DNA from: an uncultured Oscillospiraceae bacterium
GTDB lineage: Bacteria > Bacillota > Clostridia > Oscillospirales > Oscillospiraceae
Reading direction: 5' to 3'
Assembly: GCA_934646185.1 (NCBI GenBank)
Contig: CAKUEH010000002.1
Coordinates: forward strand, 101,965-165,964
DNA: 64,000 bases
Shown: piece by piece, positions 8,855 to 17,289 of the stretch
Numbering within the stretch: position 1 is the first letter of the stretch
Layout: each line of letters starts with the position of its first letter
Made by a program: the position numbers and the translations under genes
Notes under the pieces: model-generated
What the model saw: the letters and a program-made list of their open reading frames with translations, nothing else
Databases searched by the model: none
Told to the model about the DNA's origin: nothing

Positions 8855-9049
8855 AAAGAGTACCGCTGCTCCGCTTTTTCAGAGAGCTTCCGCCGCCGGC
8901 TGCAAACGGGAGCAAAAGCGATGCGGGAACGTGCGTTCGGGAGCGAGGGGAGACCCCGTGCAGGCTGACGTTACAGCCAGAGTAAGAAATCAGAGTGGAA
9001 CCGCGAGTTTTTTGACCCGCCTCTTGAGCATTCAGGAGGCGGGTTTTTC
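8855..9049 (+). promoter_or_regulatory. T-box leader, probably cysteine-specific
   Basis: The conserved T-box sequence TGGAACCGCG is at 8996-9005, preceded by the usual agtaagaaatcag context. The AG-rich stem I loop cagagag lies near 8879. Cysteine (TGC) triplets at 8922-8924 and 8932-8934 sit where the specifier is expected, just after the upper stem I (aaaagcg). The terminator is the hairpin acccgcctc/gaggcgggt (9015-9044) plus a U-tract. Uncharged tRNA-Cys should stabilise the antiterminator and turn on cysE-cysS. The amino-acid assignment rests on the downstream genes and the triplets. Confidence 0.85.
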
Positions 9050-9066
9050 TATTGGAGGAGCTGCAT

Positions 9067-9690
9067 TTGCATTTATTGGAGGATATCCGGGCATACAAGA
9101 AAAACGACCCCGCCGCGCGCTCGGCCATTGAGGTCATGCTGCTGTATAACGGCCTGCACGCGACCATCGATTACCGCATCGCGCACTGGTTTTACCGGCA
9201 TCGCTGCTTTTTCATCGCCCGCGCGATCTCGCAGTGGTCGAAGATGTGGACCGGGATCGAGATCCACCCCGGCGCGACGATCGGCCGCCGCCTAGTCATC
9301 GACCACGGGACCGGCATCGTCATCGGCGAAACGGCCGAGATCGGGGACGACTGCCTGCTCTATCAGGGCGTGACGCTCGGCGGCACGGGCAAGGACGTCG
9401 GCAAGCGCCACCCGACGCTCGGCAACAACGTCATGGTCGGCTCCGGCGCAAAGGTGCTGGGCCCGTTCCGCGTCGGCGACAACGCCCGCATCGCAGCCAA
9501 CGCCGTGGTGCTGCGCGAGGTGCCGGAGGGCGCGACGGTCGTCGGCGTCCCGGGCCGCATCGTCCGGCTCTGCGGCGATAAGCTCGACCATATCCACACG
9601 CCCGACCCGGTCATGCTGGAGATCGAAGCGCTCAAGCGCCGCATGGCGCTGCTGGAAGAACAGATCAACGATACAAAAAAGGAGACCTGA
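9067..9690 (+). CDS. cysE: Serine O-acetyltransferase
   Basis: About 207 residues. It acetylates serine with acetyl-CoA to O-acetylserine, the first step of cysteine synthesis. The left-handed beta-helix hexapeptide repeats are clear (GATIGRRLVIDHGTGIVIG, GVTLGGTGKD, HPTLGNNVMVGSGAKVLG), with the catalytic His in the DHG segment. I choose TTG 9067 because ggaggag (9054-9060) sits six bases before it; the earlier in-frame TTG at 9052 overlaps that ribosome site. The gene lies just after the T-box terminator and is followed by cysS, so cysteine synthesis and charging share one control. Confidence 0.93.
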   Translation: MHLLEDIRAYKKNDPAARSAIEVMLLYNGLHATIDYRIAHWFYRHRCFFIARAISQWSKMWTGIEIHPGATIGRRLVIDHGTGIVIGETAEIGDDCLLYQGVTLGGTGKDVGKRHPTLGNNVMVGSGAKVLGPFRVGDNARIAANAVVLREVPEGATVVGVPGRIVRLCGDKLDHIHTPDPVMLEIEALKRRMALLEEQINDTKKET

Positions 9691-9692
9691 CA

Positions 9693-11144
9693 ATGTATCT
9701 TTACAACTCTGCAACACACAAAAAGGAAGAATTCGTCCCCTATGACCCGCAGCTGGTCAAAATGTATACCTGCGGCCCGACCGTCTATCATTTTGCGCAC
9801 ATCGGCAATCTGCGCAGCTACATCATGGAGGATGTGCTGGAAAAATACCTCCGCTACGCGGGCTATCCGGTCAAGCGCGTCATGAACATCACGGACGTCG
9901 GTCACCTGACCTCCGACGCCGACGAGGGCGAAGACAAGATGCTCAAGGGCGCCCGCCGCGAGCACAAGACCGTCATGGAGATCGCGCGGTTCTATACCGA
10001 CGCATTCTTTGAAGACTGCCGCAAGCTCAACATCAAGAAGCCCGACGTCGTCCAGCCCGCCACCGGCTGCATTGACGAGTATATCAAGATCATCACAAAG
10101 CTCCTGGATACCGGCTACGCCTATATCGAGGGCGGCAACGTGTATTTCGACACCTCCAAGCTCGAAAAGTACTACATTTTTAACGAGCACAAGGAGGAGG
10201 ATCTCGCCGTCGGCGTCCGCGAGGGCGTGGAAGAGGATACCAACAAGCGCAACAAGAACGACTTCGTGCTCTGGTTCACAAAGTCCAAGTTTGAGGATCA
10301 GGCGCTCAAGTGGGACTCCCCGTGGGGCGTCGGCTATCCGGGCTGGCACATCGAATGCACCGGCATTTCGCTCAAATATCTCGGCGAACACCTCGATATC
10401 CACTGCGGCGGCATCGACAACGCCTTCCCGCACCACACGAACGAGATCGCGCAGTCCGAGAGCTACATCGGCCACCACTGGTGCAACTACTGGATGCACG
10501 TCATGCACCTGAACACCGCCAGCGGCAAGATGTCCAAATCCAAGGGCGAATTTCTGACGGTCTCGCTGCTCGAGCAGAAGGGCTACGATCCGCTGTGCTA
10601 CCGTCTGTTCTGCCTGCAGAGCCACTACCGCCGCAATCTGGTCTTCACGTGGGAAAACCTCGACAACGCCGCCGGAACGTATCAGAAGCTGCTGGCGAAA
10701 ATCGCCGCGCTGAAGCCCGGCGACGGCGCGCTCGACGAGGCTGCCGTGTCGGCCCTGCGCGAAAAATTCAACGCCGCGCTCGGCAACGACCTCAATACGT
10801 CCCTTGCCATTACGGCCCTGTACGACGTGCTCAAGTACAAGACCAACGATGCGACGAAGCTGTTTGTCCTTGACGATTTCGACAAGGTGCTGAGTCTCGA
10901 CCTGTGCAGAAAGGCGGATGAGATCCGCAAACGCAATGCGGCAGAAAAGCCCGCCGCGGGCGCGTATTCCATCTTCTGCGAGGACGGCAGCGACGATCCT
11001 GCCGTGACCGCGCAGATCCAGGCGCGCTATGACGCGAAAAAAGCCAAAAACTTCGCCGAGGCCGACCGCATCCGCGACGAGCTCAAGTCGCAGGGCATCG
11101 AGATCACCGATATCCCCGGCGGCGCAAAGTGGAAGCACGTCTGA
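9693..11144 (+). CDS. cysS: Cysteinyl-tRNA synthetase
   Basis: 483 residues, class I synthetase that charges tRNA-Cys. The HIGH-type motif FAHIGN is near residue 32 and KMSKS starts at K279. Zinc-ligand residues are in TCGPTVY and the [22 protein letters not shown] blocks, and the DALR-type helical domain with [19 protein letters not shown] is at the C-terminus. It is co-transcribed with cysE under the T-box leader and ends before a strong terminator. Confidence 0.97.
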   Translation: MYLYNSATHKKEEFVPYDPQLVKMYTCGPTVYHFAHIGNLRSYIMEDVLEKYLRYAGYPVKRVMNITDVGHLTSDADEGEDKMLKGARREHKTVMEIARFYTDAFFEDCRKLNIKKPDVVQPATGCIDEYIKIITKLLDTGYAYIEGGNVYFDTSKLEKYYIFNEHKEEDLAVGVREGVEEDTNKRNKNDFVLWFTKSKFEDQALKWDSPWGVGYPGWHIECTGISLKYLGEHLDIHCGGIDNAFPHHTNEIAQSESYIGHHWCNYWMHVMHLNTASGKMSKSKGEFLTVSLLEQKGYDPLCYRLFCLQSHYRRNLVFTWENLDNAAGTYQKLLAKIAALKPGDGALDEAAVSALREKFNAALGNDLNTSLAITALYDVLKYKTNDATKLFVLDDFDKVLSLDLCRKADEIRKRNAAEKPAAGAYSIFCEDGSDDPAVTAQIQARYDAKKAKNFAEADRIRDELKSQGIEITDIPGGAKWKHV

Positions 11145-11169
11145 CCGTCCGCCGCCATCATATTCATTG

Positions 11170-11205
11170 CTCCCCCTGCCCGGGCCGGGCAGGGGGAGTT
11201 TTTGC
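11170..11205 (+). terminator. Terminator of cysE-cysS
   Basis: A GC-rich 12-bp stem (CTCCCCCTGCCC pairing with GGGCAGGGGGAG) is followed directly by TTTTTG, a classic intrinsic terminator 25 bp after the cysS stop. Confidence 0.9.
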
Positions 11206-11227
11206 GCGCGCTGCCCGGAAACGCAAT

Positions 11228-11340
11228 ATTAGAATTTCTGAAGGCAACGTTCAGCAATATGAATAAATCAGACGGGCAAAAATTGTTGACATTAACGATG
11301 CACATCGCTAAAATAAATGAAAAATTCAAAAGGCATGTGT
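11228..11340 (+). promoter_or_regulatory. Promoter module shared with gltB (copy 1)
   Basis: TTGACA (11286-11291), 17-bp spacer and TAAAAT (11309-11314) form a near-consensus promoter. Upstream, 11228-11270 carries AGAATTTCTGAAGGCA plus CGTTCAG, including the inverted repeat CTGAA-N7-TTCAG. The spacer holds a palindrome CGAT-GCAC-ATCG, and CATGTGT lies at 11334-11340 in the leader. Almost the same sequence occurs before gltB at 53096-53214, so both are probably controlled by one activator-type regulator. Confidence 0.85.
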
Positions 11341-11389
11341 ATTCGATTCAAAGACGACAGGATATCAGAGACGAAAGGATGCGTTTGCT

Positions 11390-12340
11390 ATGAGTAAAAA
11401 AAGAAGCCTTGGTGTGATTGGCCTTGGGCATGTGGGCGCGCACGTTGCGTATGCGCTGGCTGTGCAGGGCATAGCCGACGAACTGATTCTGGTCGATCGG
11501 AATGCGAAGAAGCTTGCCAGCGAGGTACAGGATCTGCGCGACGCGGCTGCCTATCTGCCGCATAGAGTCACGGTCCGCGCGAGCAGCTTTCCGGATCTTG
11601 GCGTGTGTGACGTAATCGTCAACTGTGTGGGCAGGATCGAACTGCTGCGCGAAAGCCATGACCGGCTGACGGAAATGGACTACACGATCCCGGCTGTGCG
11701 CGGCTATGCGCAGAAGCTCCGGGAAAGCGGCTTTGACGGCGTGCTCATCAACATCACAAATCCCTGCGACATCGTGACCCGCGAGCTTGCGCTGGGACTC
11801 GGGCTGCCGCGCGGCCGCGTCTTCGGCACCGGCACGGGCCTTGATACCTCGCGCCTGTTAAGCGCGCTCGCGCGTCAGACCGGCATCGACCACAAGTCCA
11901 TCACCTGCTACATGCTGGGCGAGCACGGAAACCAGCAGTTTGCGCCGTGGTCCTGCGTGAGCTTCCGCGGCATGCCGCTGGACGTATGGGCACAAACAGA
12001 CGAACGCTTCCGCTTTGACCGCGAAGCCCTGCAAAAAGAGTCCATCGACGGCGGCTGGGTCACCTTTTCCGGCAAGCAATGCACCGAATACGGCATCGCG
12101 ATGACGGCCGCGCGGATGGCGTACATTGTGCTGCATGACGAAAAAGCCATCATGCCGGCCAGCGCTGAGCTTTGCGGCGAGTATAGCGAGACGGGGGTGT
12201 TCGCGGGCGTTCCGTGCGTCCTTGGGGCAAACGGCGTCGAGCAGGTGATCGAGCTTCCGCTCAGCGCGGAAGAGCGGGCGCAATTCCACAGCTGCTGCGA
12301 GGGCATCCGCCGCAACATGCAGCATCTCAAAGAGCTATAA
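11390..12340 (+). CDS. L-2-hydroxyisocaproate dehydrogenase-like (lactate/malate DH family)
   Basis: 316 residues of the lactate/malate dehydrogenase superfamily. The NAD-binding motif GLGHVGAHVA opens the protein, the aspartate of LILVDRN selects NADH, and ITNPCD, GTGTGLDTSR and LGEHGNQQFAPWS carry the catalytic Asp/Arg/His machinery. The segment around GEHGN-QF-WS and the short substrate loop resemble Lactobacillus L-2-hydroxyisocaproate dehydrogenase more than true lactate dehydrogenase. It is followed 27 bp later by a branched-chain aminotransferase. Together they could convert leucine-type amino acids through 2-oxo acids to 2-hydroxy acids, reoxidising NADH. Substrate choice is inferred; a lactate or malate role is not excluded. 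Confidence 0.8.
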   Translation: MSKKRSLGVIGLGHVGAHVAYALAVQGIADELILVDRNAKKLASEVQDLRDAAAYLPHRVTVRASSFPDLGVCDVIVNCVGRIELLRESHDRLTEMDYTIPAVRGYAQKLRESGFDGVLINITNPCDIVTRELALGLGLPRGRVFGTGTGLDTSRLLSALARQTGIDHKSITCYMLGEHGNQQFAPWSCVSFRGMPLDVWAQTDERFRFDREALQKESIDGGWVTFSGKQCTEYGIAMTAARMAYIVLHDEKAIMPASAELCGEYSETGVFAGVPCVLGANGVEQVIELPLSAEERAQFHSCCEGIRRNMQHLKEL

Positions 12341-12367
12341 AAATCATTCAGGCAGGAGGTTATAACG

Positions 12368-13429
12368 ATGAACATCAGCATGACAAAAACAACGCATCCC
12401 GGCAAGCTGCCGCCTGCCGGCCAACTCGGTTTCGGCTCCGTGTTTACAGACCACATGTTCCTGATGGATTATACGGATCAGGAGGGGTGGCACAACGCGC
12501 GCATCGTACCCTTCGGGCCGATCAGCATCTCTCCGGCCGCAAGCGTCCTGCATTACGGCACGGAGGTCTTCGAGGGTCTGAAGGCATACCGGCGCCCGGA
12601 CGGCGCTGTGCAGCTGTTCAGACCCTGGGAAAATGTCGCGCGTCTGAACCGCTCCTGCGACCGTCTGGGCCTGCCGCGCATCGACGAAAAGGACGGCCTG
12701 CAGGCAATCCGGGAGCTGGTACGCGTGGACGCCGCCTGGGTCCCCTCTGCGCCCGGCACGTCGCTCTATATCCGCCCCTTCCTGTATTCCACAGATCCTA
12801 CGCTTGCCCTGCACGGCGTACATGAGGCGACGTTTGCCATCATCCTCTCTCCGTCGGGAAATTATTTTTCCGACGGCCTGCAGCCCGTGCCGATCATGGT
12901 CGAGACCGAGGACGTGCGCGCGGTGCGCGGCGGAACGGGCGAGGCCAAATGCGGCGGCAACTATGCCGCGGCAAACCGCGCGGGCGATAAGGCGATGGAA
13001 AAGGGCTATTCGCAGGTCCTCTGGCTGGACGGCGTGCAGCGGAAGTATGTCGAAGAGGGCGGCGGCATGAACGTCATGTTCAGGATCGCCGGTACGGTCG
13101 TCACGCCGATGCTGACGGGCTCCATCCTGCCGGGTATCACGAGAAAGTCCTGCATCGAGCTGCTGAAGAGCTGGGGCGTGCCGGTCGAGGAGCGGCTGCT
13201 CAGCGTGGACGAGCTGTTCGAAGCGGCAAAGAACGGCGCGCTGGAGGAAGCGTGGTGCGTCGGCACCGCAGCCGTCGTCTCGCCCATCGGAGAGCTGGCA
13301 TGGAATGATGAGAAATATGAGATCAACCAGAACCGCATCGGCGCGCTGTCGCAGAGGCTCTACGACGAACTGACCGGCATCCAGTGGGGCACCCGCCCCG
13401 ACCCCTTCGGCTGGACCTGCGTCGTATAA
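12368..13429 (+). CDS. ilvE: Branched-chain amino acid aminotransferase
   Basis: 353 residues, PLP fold type IV. It interconverts Leu/Ile/Val plus 2-oxoglutarate with the branched 2-oxo acids plus glutamate. The YGTEVFEGLKAYR start block, the PLP lysine in the GEAKCGGNYAAANRA region followed by QVLWLDG, and EEGGGMNVMF are diagnostic of the eukaryote-like (BCAT-II) subgroup. A strong site (aggcaggaggt) precedes the ATG. It is co-transcribed with the upstream dehydrogenase. Because the amino acceptor is 2-oxoglutarate/glutamate, the promoter module shared with gltBD is metabolically sensible. Confidence 0.93.
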   Translation: MNISMTKTTHPGKLPPAGQLGFGSVFTDHMFLMDYTDQEGWHNARIVPFGPISISPAASVLHYGTEVFEGLKAYRRPDGAVQLFRPWENVARLNRSCDRLGLPRIDEKDGLQAIRELVRVDAAWVPSAPGTSLYIRPFLYSTDPTLALHGVHEATFAIILSPSGNYFSDGLQPVPIMVETEDVRAVRGGTGEAKCGGNYAAANRAGDKAMEKGYSQVLWLDGVQRKYVEEGGGMNVMFRIAGTVVTPMLTGSILPGITRKSCIELLKSWGVPVEERLLSVDELFEAAKNGALEEAWCVGTAAVVSPIGELAWNDEKYEINQNRIGALSQRLYDELTGIQWGTRPDPFGWTCVV

Positions 13430-13865
13430 CCGTACGACCCGTTCCCAAGGCTCCACCTTGGGCCCTAAGAGCCGCGCAGAGCGCGGTTGCGCCTCGAAAC
13501 CAGCCTGCGGGCATCGCATTGGCCCATGCAGAATGTACTATTTTCCAGAAATCTTCGGCGAATTCGTAACATCTATTGGGCCGGCAGAGTCGCCGGCCCC
13601 TACAGCAGGTTTTTCGATTTTCCGTGTTCCGTAGGGGCGGACGACTCTGTCCGCCCGCGGAACGCGCCGTTTTTAATGGAAATCTTCGGCGAATTCGCGA
13701 CTTCCTCAAGGGCCGATGTGGGCATCGGCCCCTACAAATAAGCCTGAGAAATCTCAGCAGGAAGCAGAAAAAAGAGTTTTCGTCATCCGCCCATATCCTG
13801 CCCCGCAAGCTCCGCATGCAGAAATTGCTGCCCCGCAGCCGCACTTTTTTCGTTTAAATTGACGA
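13430..13865. other. Repeat-rich spacer without genes
   Basis: No credible gene is visible. Two hairpins lie just after ilvE: CCCAAGG-N5-CCTTGGG (13444-13462) and CCGCGC-aga-GCGCGG (13472-13486). Both lack U-tracts. The dispersed elements listed separately occupy 13547-13736. Confidence 0.6.
13547..13736. repeat. Cluster of short intergenic repeats
   Basis: Two direct copies of AAATCTTCGGCGAATTCG (in 13547-13566 and 13678-13697) are each followed by a hairpin of the type GGGCCG-N-CGGCCCCTACA (13578-13604 and 13710-13736). An inverted copy (GTAGGGGCGGA...TCCGCCC) sits between them at 13631-13660. The variable loops and constant CCCCTAC ends are typical of miniature dispersed repeats found between genes in gut Oscillospiraceae. 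Confidence 0.75.
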
Positions 13866-13894
13866 TTGACTTCCTGCCGTGCCGCGGCTATAAT
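13866..13894 (+). promoter_or_regulatory. Promoter of the Trp T-box operon
   Basis: TTGACT (13866-13871), 17-bp spacer and TATAAT (13889-13894), a near-perfect sigma-A promoter about 30 bp before the T-box stem I. Confidence 0.85.
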
Positions 13895-13924
13895 AGCGCC
13901 AACAACGAAATACCAACGAAACCT

Positions 13925-14190
13925 TTGAGAAAGAGGAGTACCCTTACAAAACCGGGCGTCAGAGAGCTGCCGGCGGTGTGAGTGCAGCGGAACGGCGTAA
14001 GGGGAATGGACTTTTGAGGGCGGCCTGAACCCATCCGGACGGATGCAAGTAGGAGCCGACGGGTGCCCACCCGTTATCCACCGGGATGCGTATGATGGTA
14101 CGCAGTAGCGAGCGGACGCGCAAGCGTCAATTTGGGTGGTATCGCAGGAGTGCAGCTCTTGTCCCATGTGGGATAAGGGGCTGTTTTTTT
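13925..14190 (+). promoter_or_regulatory. Tryptophan T-box leader
   Basis: A complete T-box. Stem I begins with gaggagtaccctta and carries the AG loop (cagagag), and the stem closes with gtaagggg followed by aa-TGG-ac. The specifier TGG (Trp) is therefore at 14007-14009. The T-box sequence GGGTGGTATCGCAGG is at 14134-14148. The terminator is agctcttgtccc-atgt-gggataaggggct (14154-14182) plus seven T. Uncharged tRNA-Trp should allow read-through into the ABC importer genes, which belong to families known as trpXYZ in Firmicutes. Confidence 0.92.
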
Positions 14191-14278
14191 ATACTCCAAA
14201 TTCGGCCGTCGGCAGCGGCCCCTCCATCCGCCACCCGAAATATCAAACGGCGAAACGCCAAAAATGGAGGAACACACT

Positions 14279-15373
14279 ATGAAAAACCTGAACCTGAGAA
14301 AACTTGCAGCAGCCGTCCTGAGCTTTACCGTCCTGCTGACGGCGGCGGGCTGCGCCGCCGGACAGAAGTCCGCCGAAGACACTGCGGCCGAACCCCAGAC
14401 CACGCAGCAGACGGCTGCGCCGGACGCCGAACAGCAGACCTTCCGCGTCGGCATCTGCAACTATGTCGACGACGCTTCCCTCAATCAGATCGTCGAGAAC
14501 ATCCAGACGCGCCTCGCCGAGATCAGCGAGGAGACCGGCGTGCAGTTTGCGGTCGATTATGACAACTGCAACGCGGACGCGACCGTGATGGAGCAGATCA
14601 TCGCGAATTTCCAGAGCAACGGCGCGGATCTTCTCGTCGGCGTCGCCACCCCCGTCGCCATGCGCATGCAGACGGCCACCGAGGACAGCCGGACGCCCGT
14701 CGTGTTTGCCGCTGTTTCCGACCCGGTCGGCGCGGGGCTTGTGCAGTCGCTGGAAGCCCCTGGCAGCAACGTGACCGGAACCTCCGACTATCTGGATACC
14801 GCAGCCGTTATGAATCTGATCTTTGCGGCCGACCCGGACGCATCCAAGATCGGCCTTCTGTATGACGCCGGTCAGGATTCCTCGACGGCAGCCATCGCCA
14901 GCGCCAAGGCCTATCTGGACGAAAAGGGCATCGCATACGTCGAGCACACCGGCAGCACAGCCGATGAGGTCATGCTGGCCGCGCAGGCCATGGTCGCCGA
15001 CGGCGTGGACGCGGTCTTTACCCCGACCGACAACTCCATCATGAAAGCCGAGCTTGCCATCTACGAGACGTTCATCGACGCGGGCATCCCGCAGTACACC
15101 GGCGCAGATTCCTTCGCGCTGAACGGCGCGTTCCTGGGCTACGGCGTCGACTATGCGAACCTTGGCCGCGAAACGGCAGACATGATCGCGGAGATCCTGC
15201 TGAACGGCGCCGATCCCGCGTCCACGTCGGTCAAGACCTTTGACAACGGCACAGCCGCCATCAACACCGAGACCTGCGCGGCGCTTGGCCTTGACTTTGA
15301 CGCAGTCAGCAAGGCGTTCGAGCCGTACTGCACCAAGATCACCACGCTGACGACAGCGGAGAGCTTCTCCTGA
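14279..15373 (+). CDS. trpX: ABC importer substrate-binding lipoprotein (TrpX-like)
   Basis: 364 residues from the ATG at 14279, eight bases after tggagg; an in-frame ATG at 14264 overlaps that site. A lipoprotein signal ends in TAAG-C25. The mature part is a periplasmic-binding-fold protein of the ABC_sub_bind (DUF534) family (VGICNYVDDASLNQIVENI, FAAVSDPVGAGLV, GLLYDAGQDSS, VFTPTDNS). The ligand is predicted to be tryptophan because a Trp T-box controls the operon; the family itself also includes other amino-acid and nucleobase-type binders. Confidence 0.88.
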   Translation: MKNLNLRKLAAAVLSFTVLLTAAGCAAGQKSAEDTAAEPQTTQQTAAPDAEQQTFRVGICNYVDDASLNQIVENIQTRLAEISEETGVQFAVDYDNCNADATVMEQIIANFQSNGADLLVGVATPVAMRMQTATEDSRTPVVFAAVSDPVGAGLVQSLEAPGSNVTGTSDYLDTAAVMNLIFAADPDASKIGLLYDAGQDSSTAAIASAKAYLDEKGIAYVEHTGSTADEVMLAAQAMVADGVDAVFTPTDNSIMKAELAIYETFIDAGIPQYTGADSFALNGAFLGYGVDYANLGRETADMIAEILLNGADPASTSVKTFDNGTAAINTETCAALGLDFDAVSKAFEPYCTKITTLTTAESFS

Positions 15374-15453
15374 TCGAAGGCTGAACGGATCAATCGCCCG
15401 GAGCCGGAACCGGCTCCGGGCGGCCTTCAAAACTTGCGGAAAGAGGAACCATC

Positions 15454-16374
15454 ATGGATCTATCGAGTGTTCTGGGACTGATACAGACAGCGCTGGAGCT
15501 GGGGCTGATCTGCTCCGTGACGGTATTGGCGCTGTATCTGAGCTATACCATGCTGAACGTCTGCGACCTGTCTACGGACGGCTGCTTCACGCTCGGCGCC
15601 GTGACCGGCGCGGTCACAGCCATGGCGGGCCATCCGGTGCTGGCCGTTTTCGCGGCGATGGGCGCGGGGCTGGTGTCCGGCCTGGTCGTGTCTGTTTTGC
15701 AGACGCGCATGGGCGTCAACAGCCTGCTCGCCGGGATCATCGTCAATACGGCGCTGTACTCCATCAACATTGCCATCATGGACGGCGCGTCGCTTCTGAG
15801 TCTCAACAAGACGCAGACGGTGTTTTCCCTCATGAAAACGGCGCTGGCCGATACGCCGCTCGCCGGGCAGTATAAGCTCCTGACCGCGCTTGCGGCAGTG
15901 GTGCTGATCGTGCTGTTTTTGACGCTGTTCCTTCGTACCCGCATGGGCCTCGCCATCCGCGCGACCGGCAATAACCCCGACATGGTGCGCTCGTCTTCCA
16001 TCAACCCGGCCATGACCACGACAGTCGGCCTGTGTATCGCGGGCAGCTTTACGGCGCTGTCCGGCTGCCTGCTCGCGCAGTATCAGAAGGCGGCGGACAT
16101 CAACATCGGGCAGGGCATGGTCACCATCGCGCTGGCCTCACTGCTGATCGGCAGTACCGTCCTTGGCCGCGGCGGGATCCTCCTGCGCGCGGTGGGCGCG
16201 GTCCTGGGCGCGGTGATCTTCCGGCTGGTCTATACCGTCGCGCTGCGGCTGGACATGCCGGCGTTCATGCTGAAGCTGGTGTCGGCGGTCATCGTCGTGC
16301 TTGCAATTTCGATCCCATACCTCAAAACACAGCTGCCGGTCCTCCGGCGCCGGATGCAGAGAAAGGCGGGCTGA
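15454..16374 (+). CDS. trpY: ABC importer permease (TrpY-like)
   Basis: 306 residues with about eight or nine membrane segments, of the BPD_transp_2 type permease family. It includes the motif AIRATGNNPDMVRSSSINP typical of branched-chain amino-acid/sugar-type permeases of this class. It lies between the binding protein and the ATPase. A gaaagagg site precedes the ATG. It forms the membrane channel of the predicted tryptophan importer. Confidence 0.87.
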   Translation: MDLSSVLGLIQTALELGLICSVTVLALYLSYTMLNVCDLSTDGCFTLGAVTGAVTAMAGHPVLAVFAAMGAGLVSGLVVSVLQTRMGVNSLLAGIIVNTALYSINIAIMDGASLLSLNKTQTVFSLMKTALADTPLAGQYKLLTALAAVVLIVLFLTLFLRTRMGLAIRATGNNPDMVRSSSINPAMTTTVGLCIAGSFTALSGCLLAQYQKAADINIGQGMVTIALASLLIGSTVLGRGGILLRAVGAVLGAVIFRLVYTVALRLDMPAFMLKLVSAVIVVLAISIPYLKTQLPVLRRRMQRKAG

Positions 16375-16379
16375 GACAG

Positions 16380-17165
16380 ATGCTGGAGCTGAAAAAGATC
16401 TCCAAGACCTTCAATCCCGGAACGGTCAACGAGAAATGCGCCCTGCACGAGCTGTCGCTCAGCGTGCCGGACGGGGATTTCATCACGATCATCGGCGCGA
16501 ACGGCGCGGGAAAATCCACGCTGTTCGGCGCCATCAGCGGCAGCTTTCTGACGGACAGCGGCGAAATTCTGCTGGACGGTCAGGATGTAACGCTCCTGCC
16601 GGAGTACCGGCGCTCGAAGATCATCGGCCGCCTGTTTCAGGATCCGATGCGCGGCAGCGCGCCGGGCATGACGATCGAGGAAAATCTGGCGCTGGCCGCC
16701 GACCGCCGCGGCTGGCTTGGGCATATCAGCCGCCAGGATCGCGAGTGCTTCCGCGCGCAGCTGCGCGAGCTGGATATGGGGCTGGAGGATCGCCTGCGGC
16801 AGCCGGTGGGGCTCCTGTCCGGCGGACAGCGGCAGGCGCTGACGCTTCTGATGGCGACGATCGCCAAGCCGAGGCTCCTGCTGCTCGACGAGCACACCGC
16901 GGCGCTCGATCCTGCCGCAGCAGAGAAAATCCTGGCCATGACCACGCGCATCGCAGCCGAACAGAAGCTGACGTGCCTGATGGTGACGCATAATATGCGC
17001 GCCGCGCTCGCGCTTGGCAATCGGACGCTGATGATGAACAGCGGCCGCATCATTCTGGACGTCAGCGGGGAAGAGCGCGCGCATATGGATGTGGACGACC
17101 TGCTCGAGCGCTTCAGATCCGGAACAGGCGAAGCGCTGGACAATGACCGCATCCTGCTCTCCTGA
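16380..17165 (+). CDS. trpZ: ABC importer ATPase (TrpZ-like)
   Basis: 261 residues from the ATG at 16380, five bases after the permease stop. Walker A is GANGAGKST from G39; the signature is LLSGGQRQA, Walker B LLLLDEHTA, and the H-loop is in MVTHN. It energises the importer formed with the two upstream products. The longer open frame upstream is only antisense or out-of-frame extension within the permease gene. Confidence 0.9.
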   Translation: MLELKKISKTFNPGTVNEKCALHELSLSVPDGDFITIIGANGAGKSTLFGAISGSFLTDSGEILLDGQDVTLLPEYRRSKIIGRLFQDPMRGSAPGMTIEENLALAADRRGWLGHISRQDRECFRAQLRELDMGLEDRLRQPVGLLSGGQRQALTLLMATIAKPRLLLLDEHTAALDPAAAEKILAMTTRIAAEQKLTCLMVTHNMRAALALGNRTLMMNSGRIILDVSGEERAHMDVDDLLERFRSGTGEALDNDRILLS

Positions 17166-17218
17166 GCCGCATACGCCCAAATGAAGCCGCGCACCCGCCG
17201 GATGCAGCGCCAAAACAA

Positions 17219-17257
17219 CAAAGAGGAGCAGCGAGCGATCGCTGCGCCTCTTCTTTG
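17219..17257. terminator. Bidirectional terminator between trpZ and araC-type gene
   Basis: Inverted repeat CAAAGAGG-ag-CAGCG, loop agcgat, CGCTG-cg-CCTCTTCTTTG. It lies between two convergent genes (trpZ and the AraC regulator), with T-rich sides on either strand. Confidence 0.7.
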
Positions 17258-17289
17258 TCAGATCGCCTGACCGCTGCGAAGCTGTCCGG

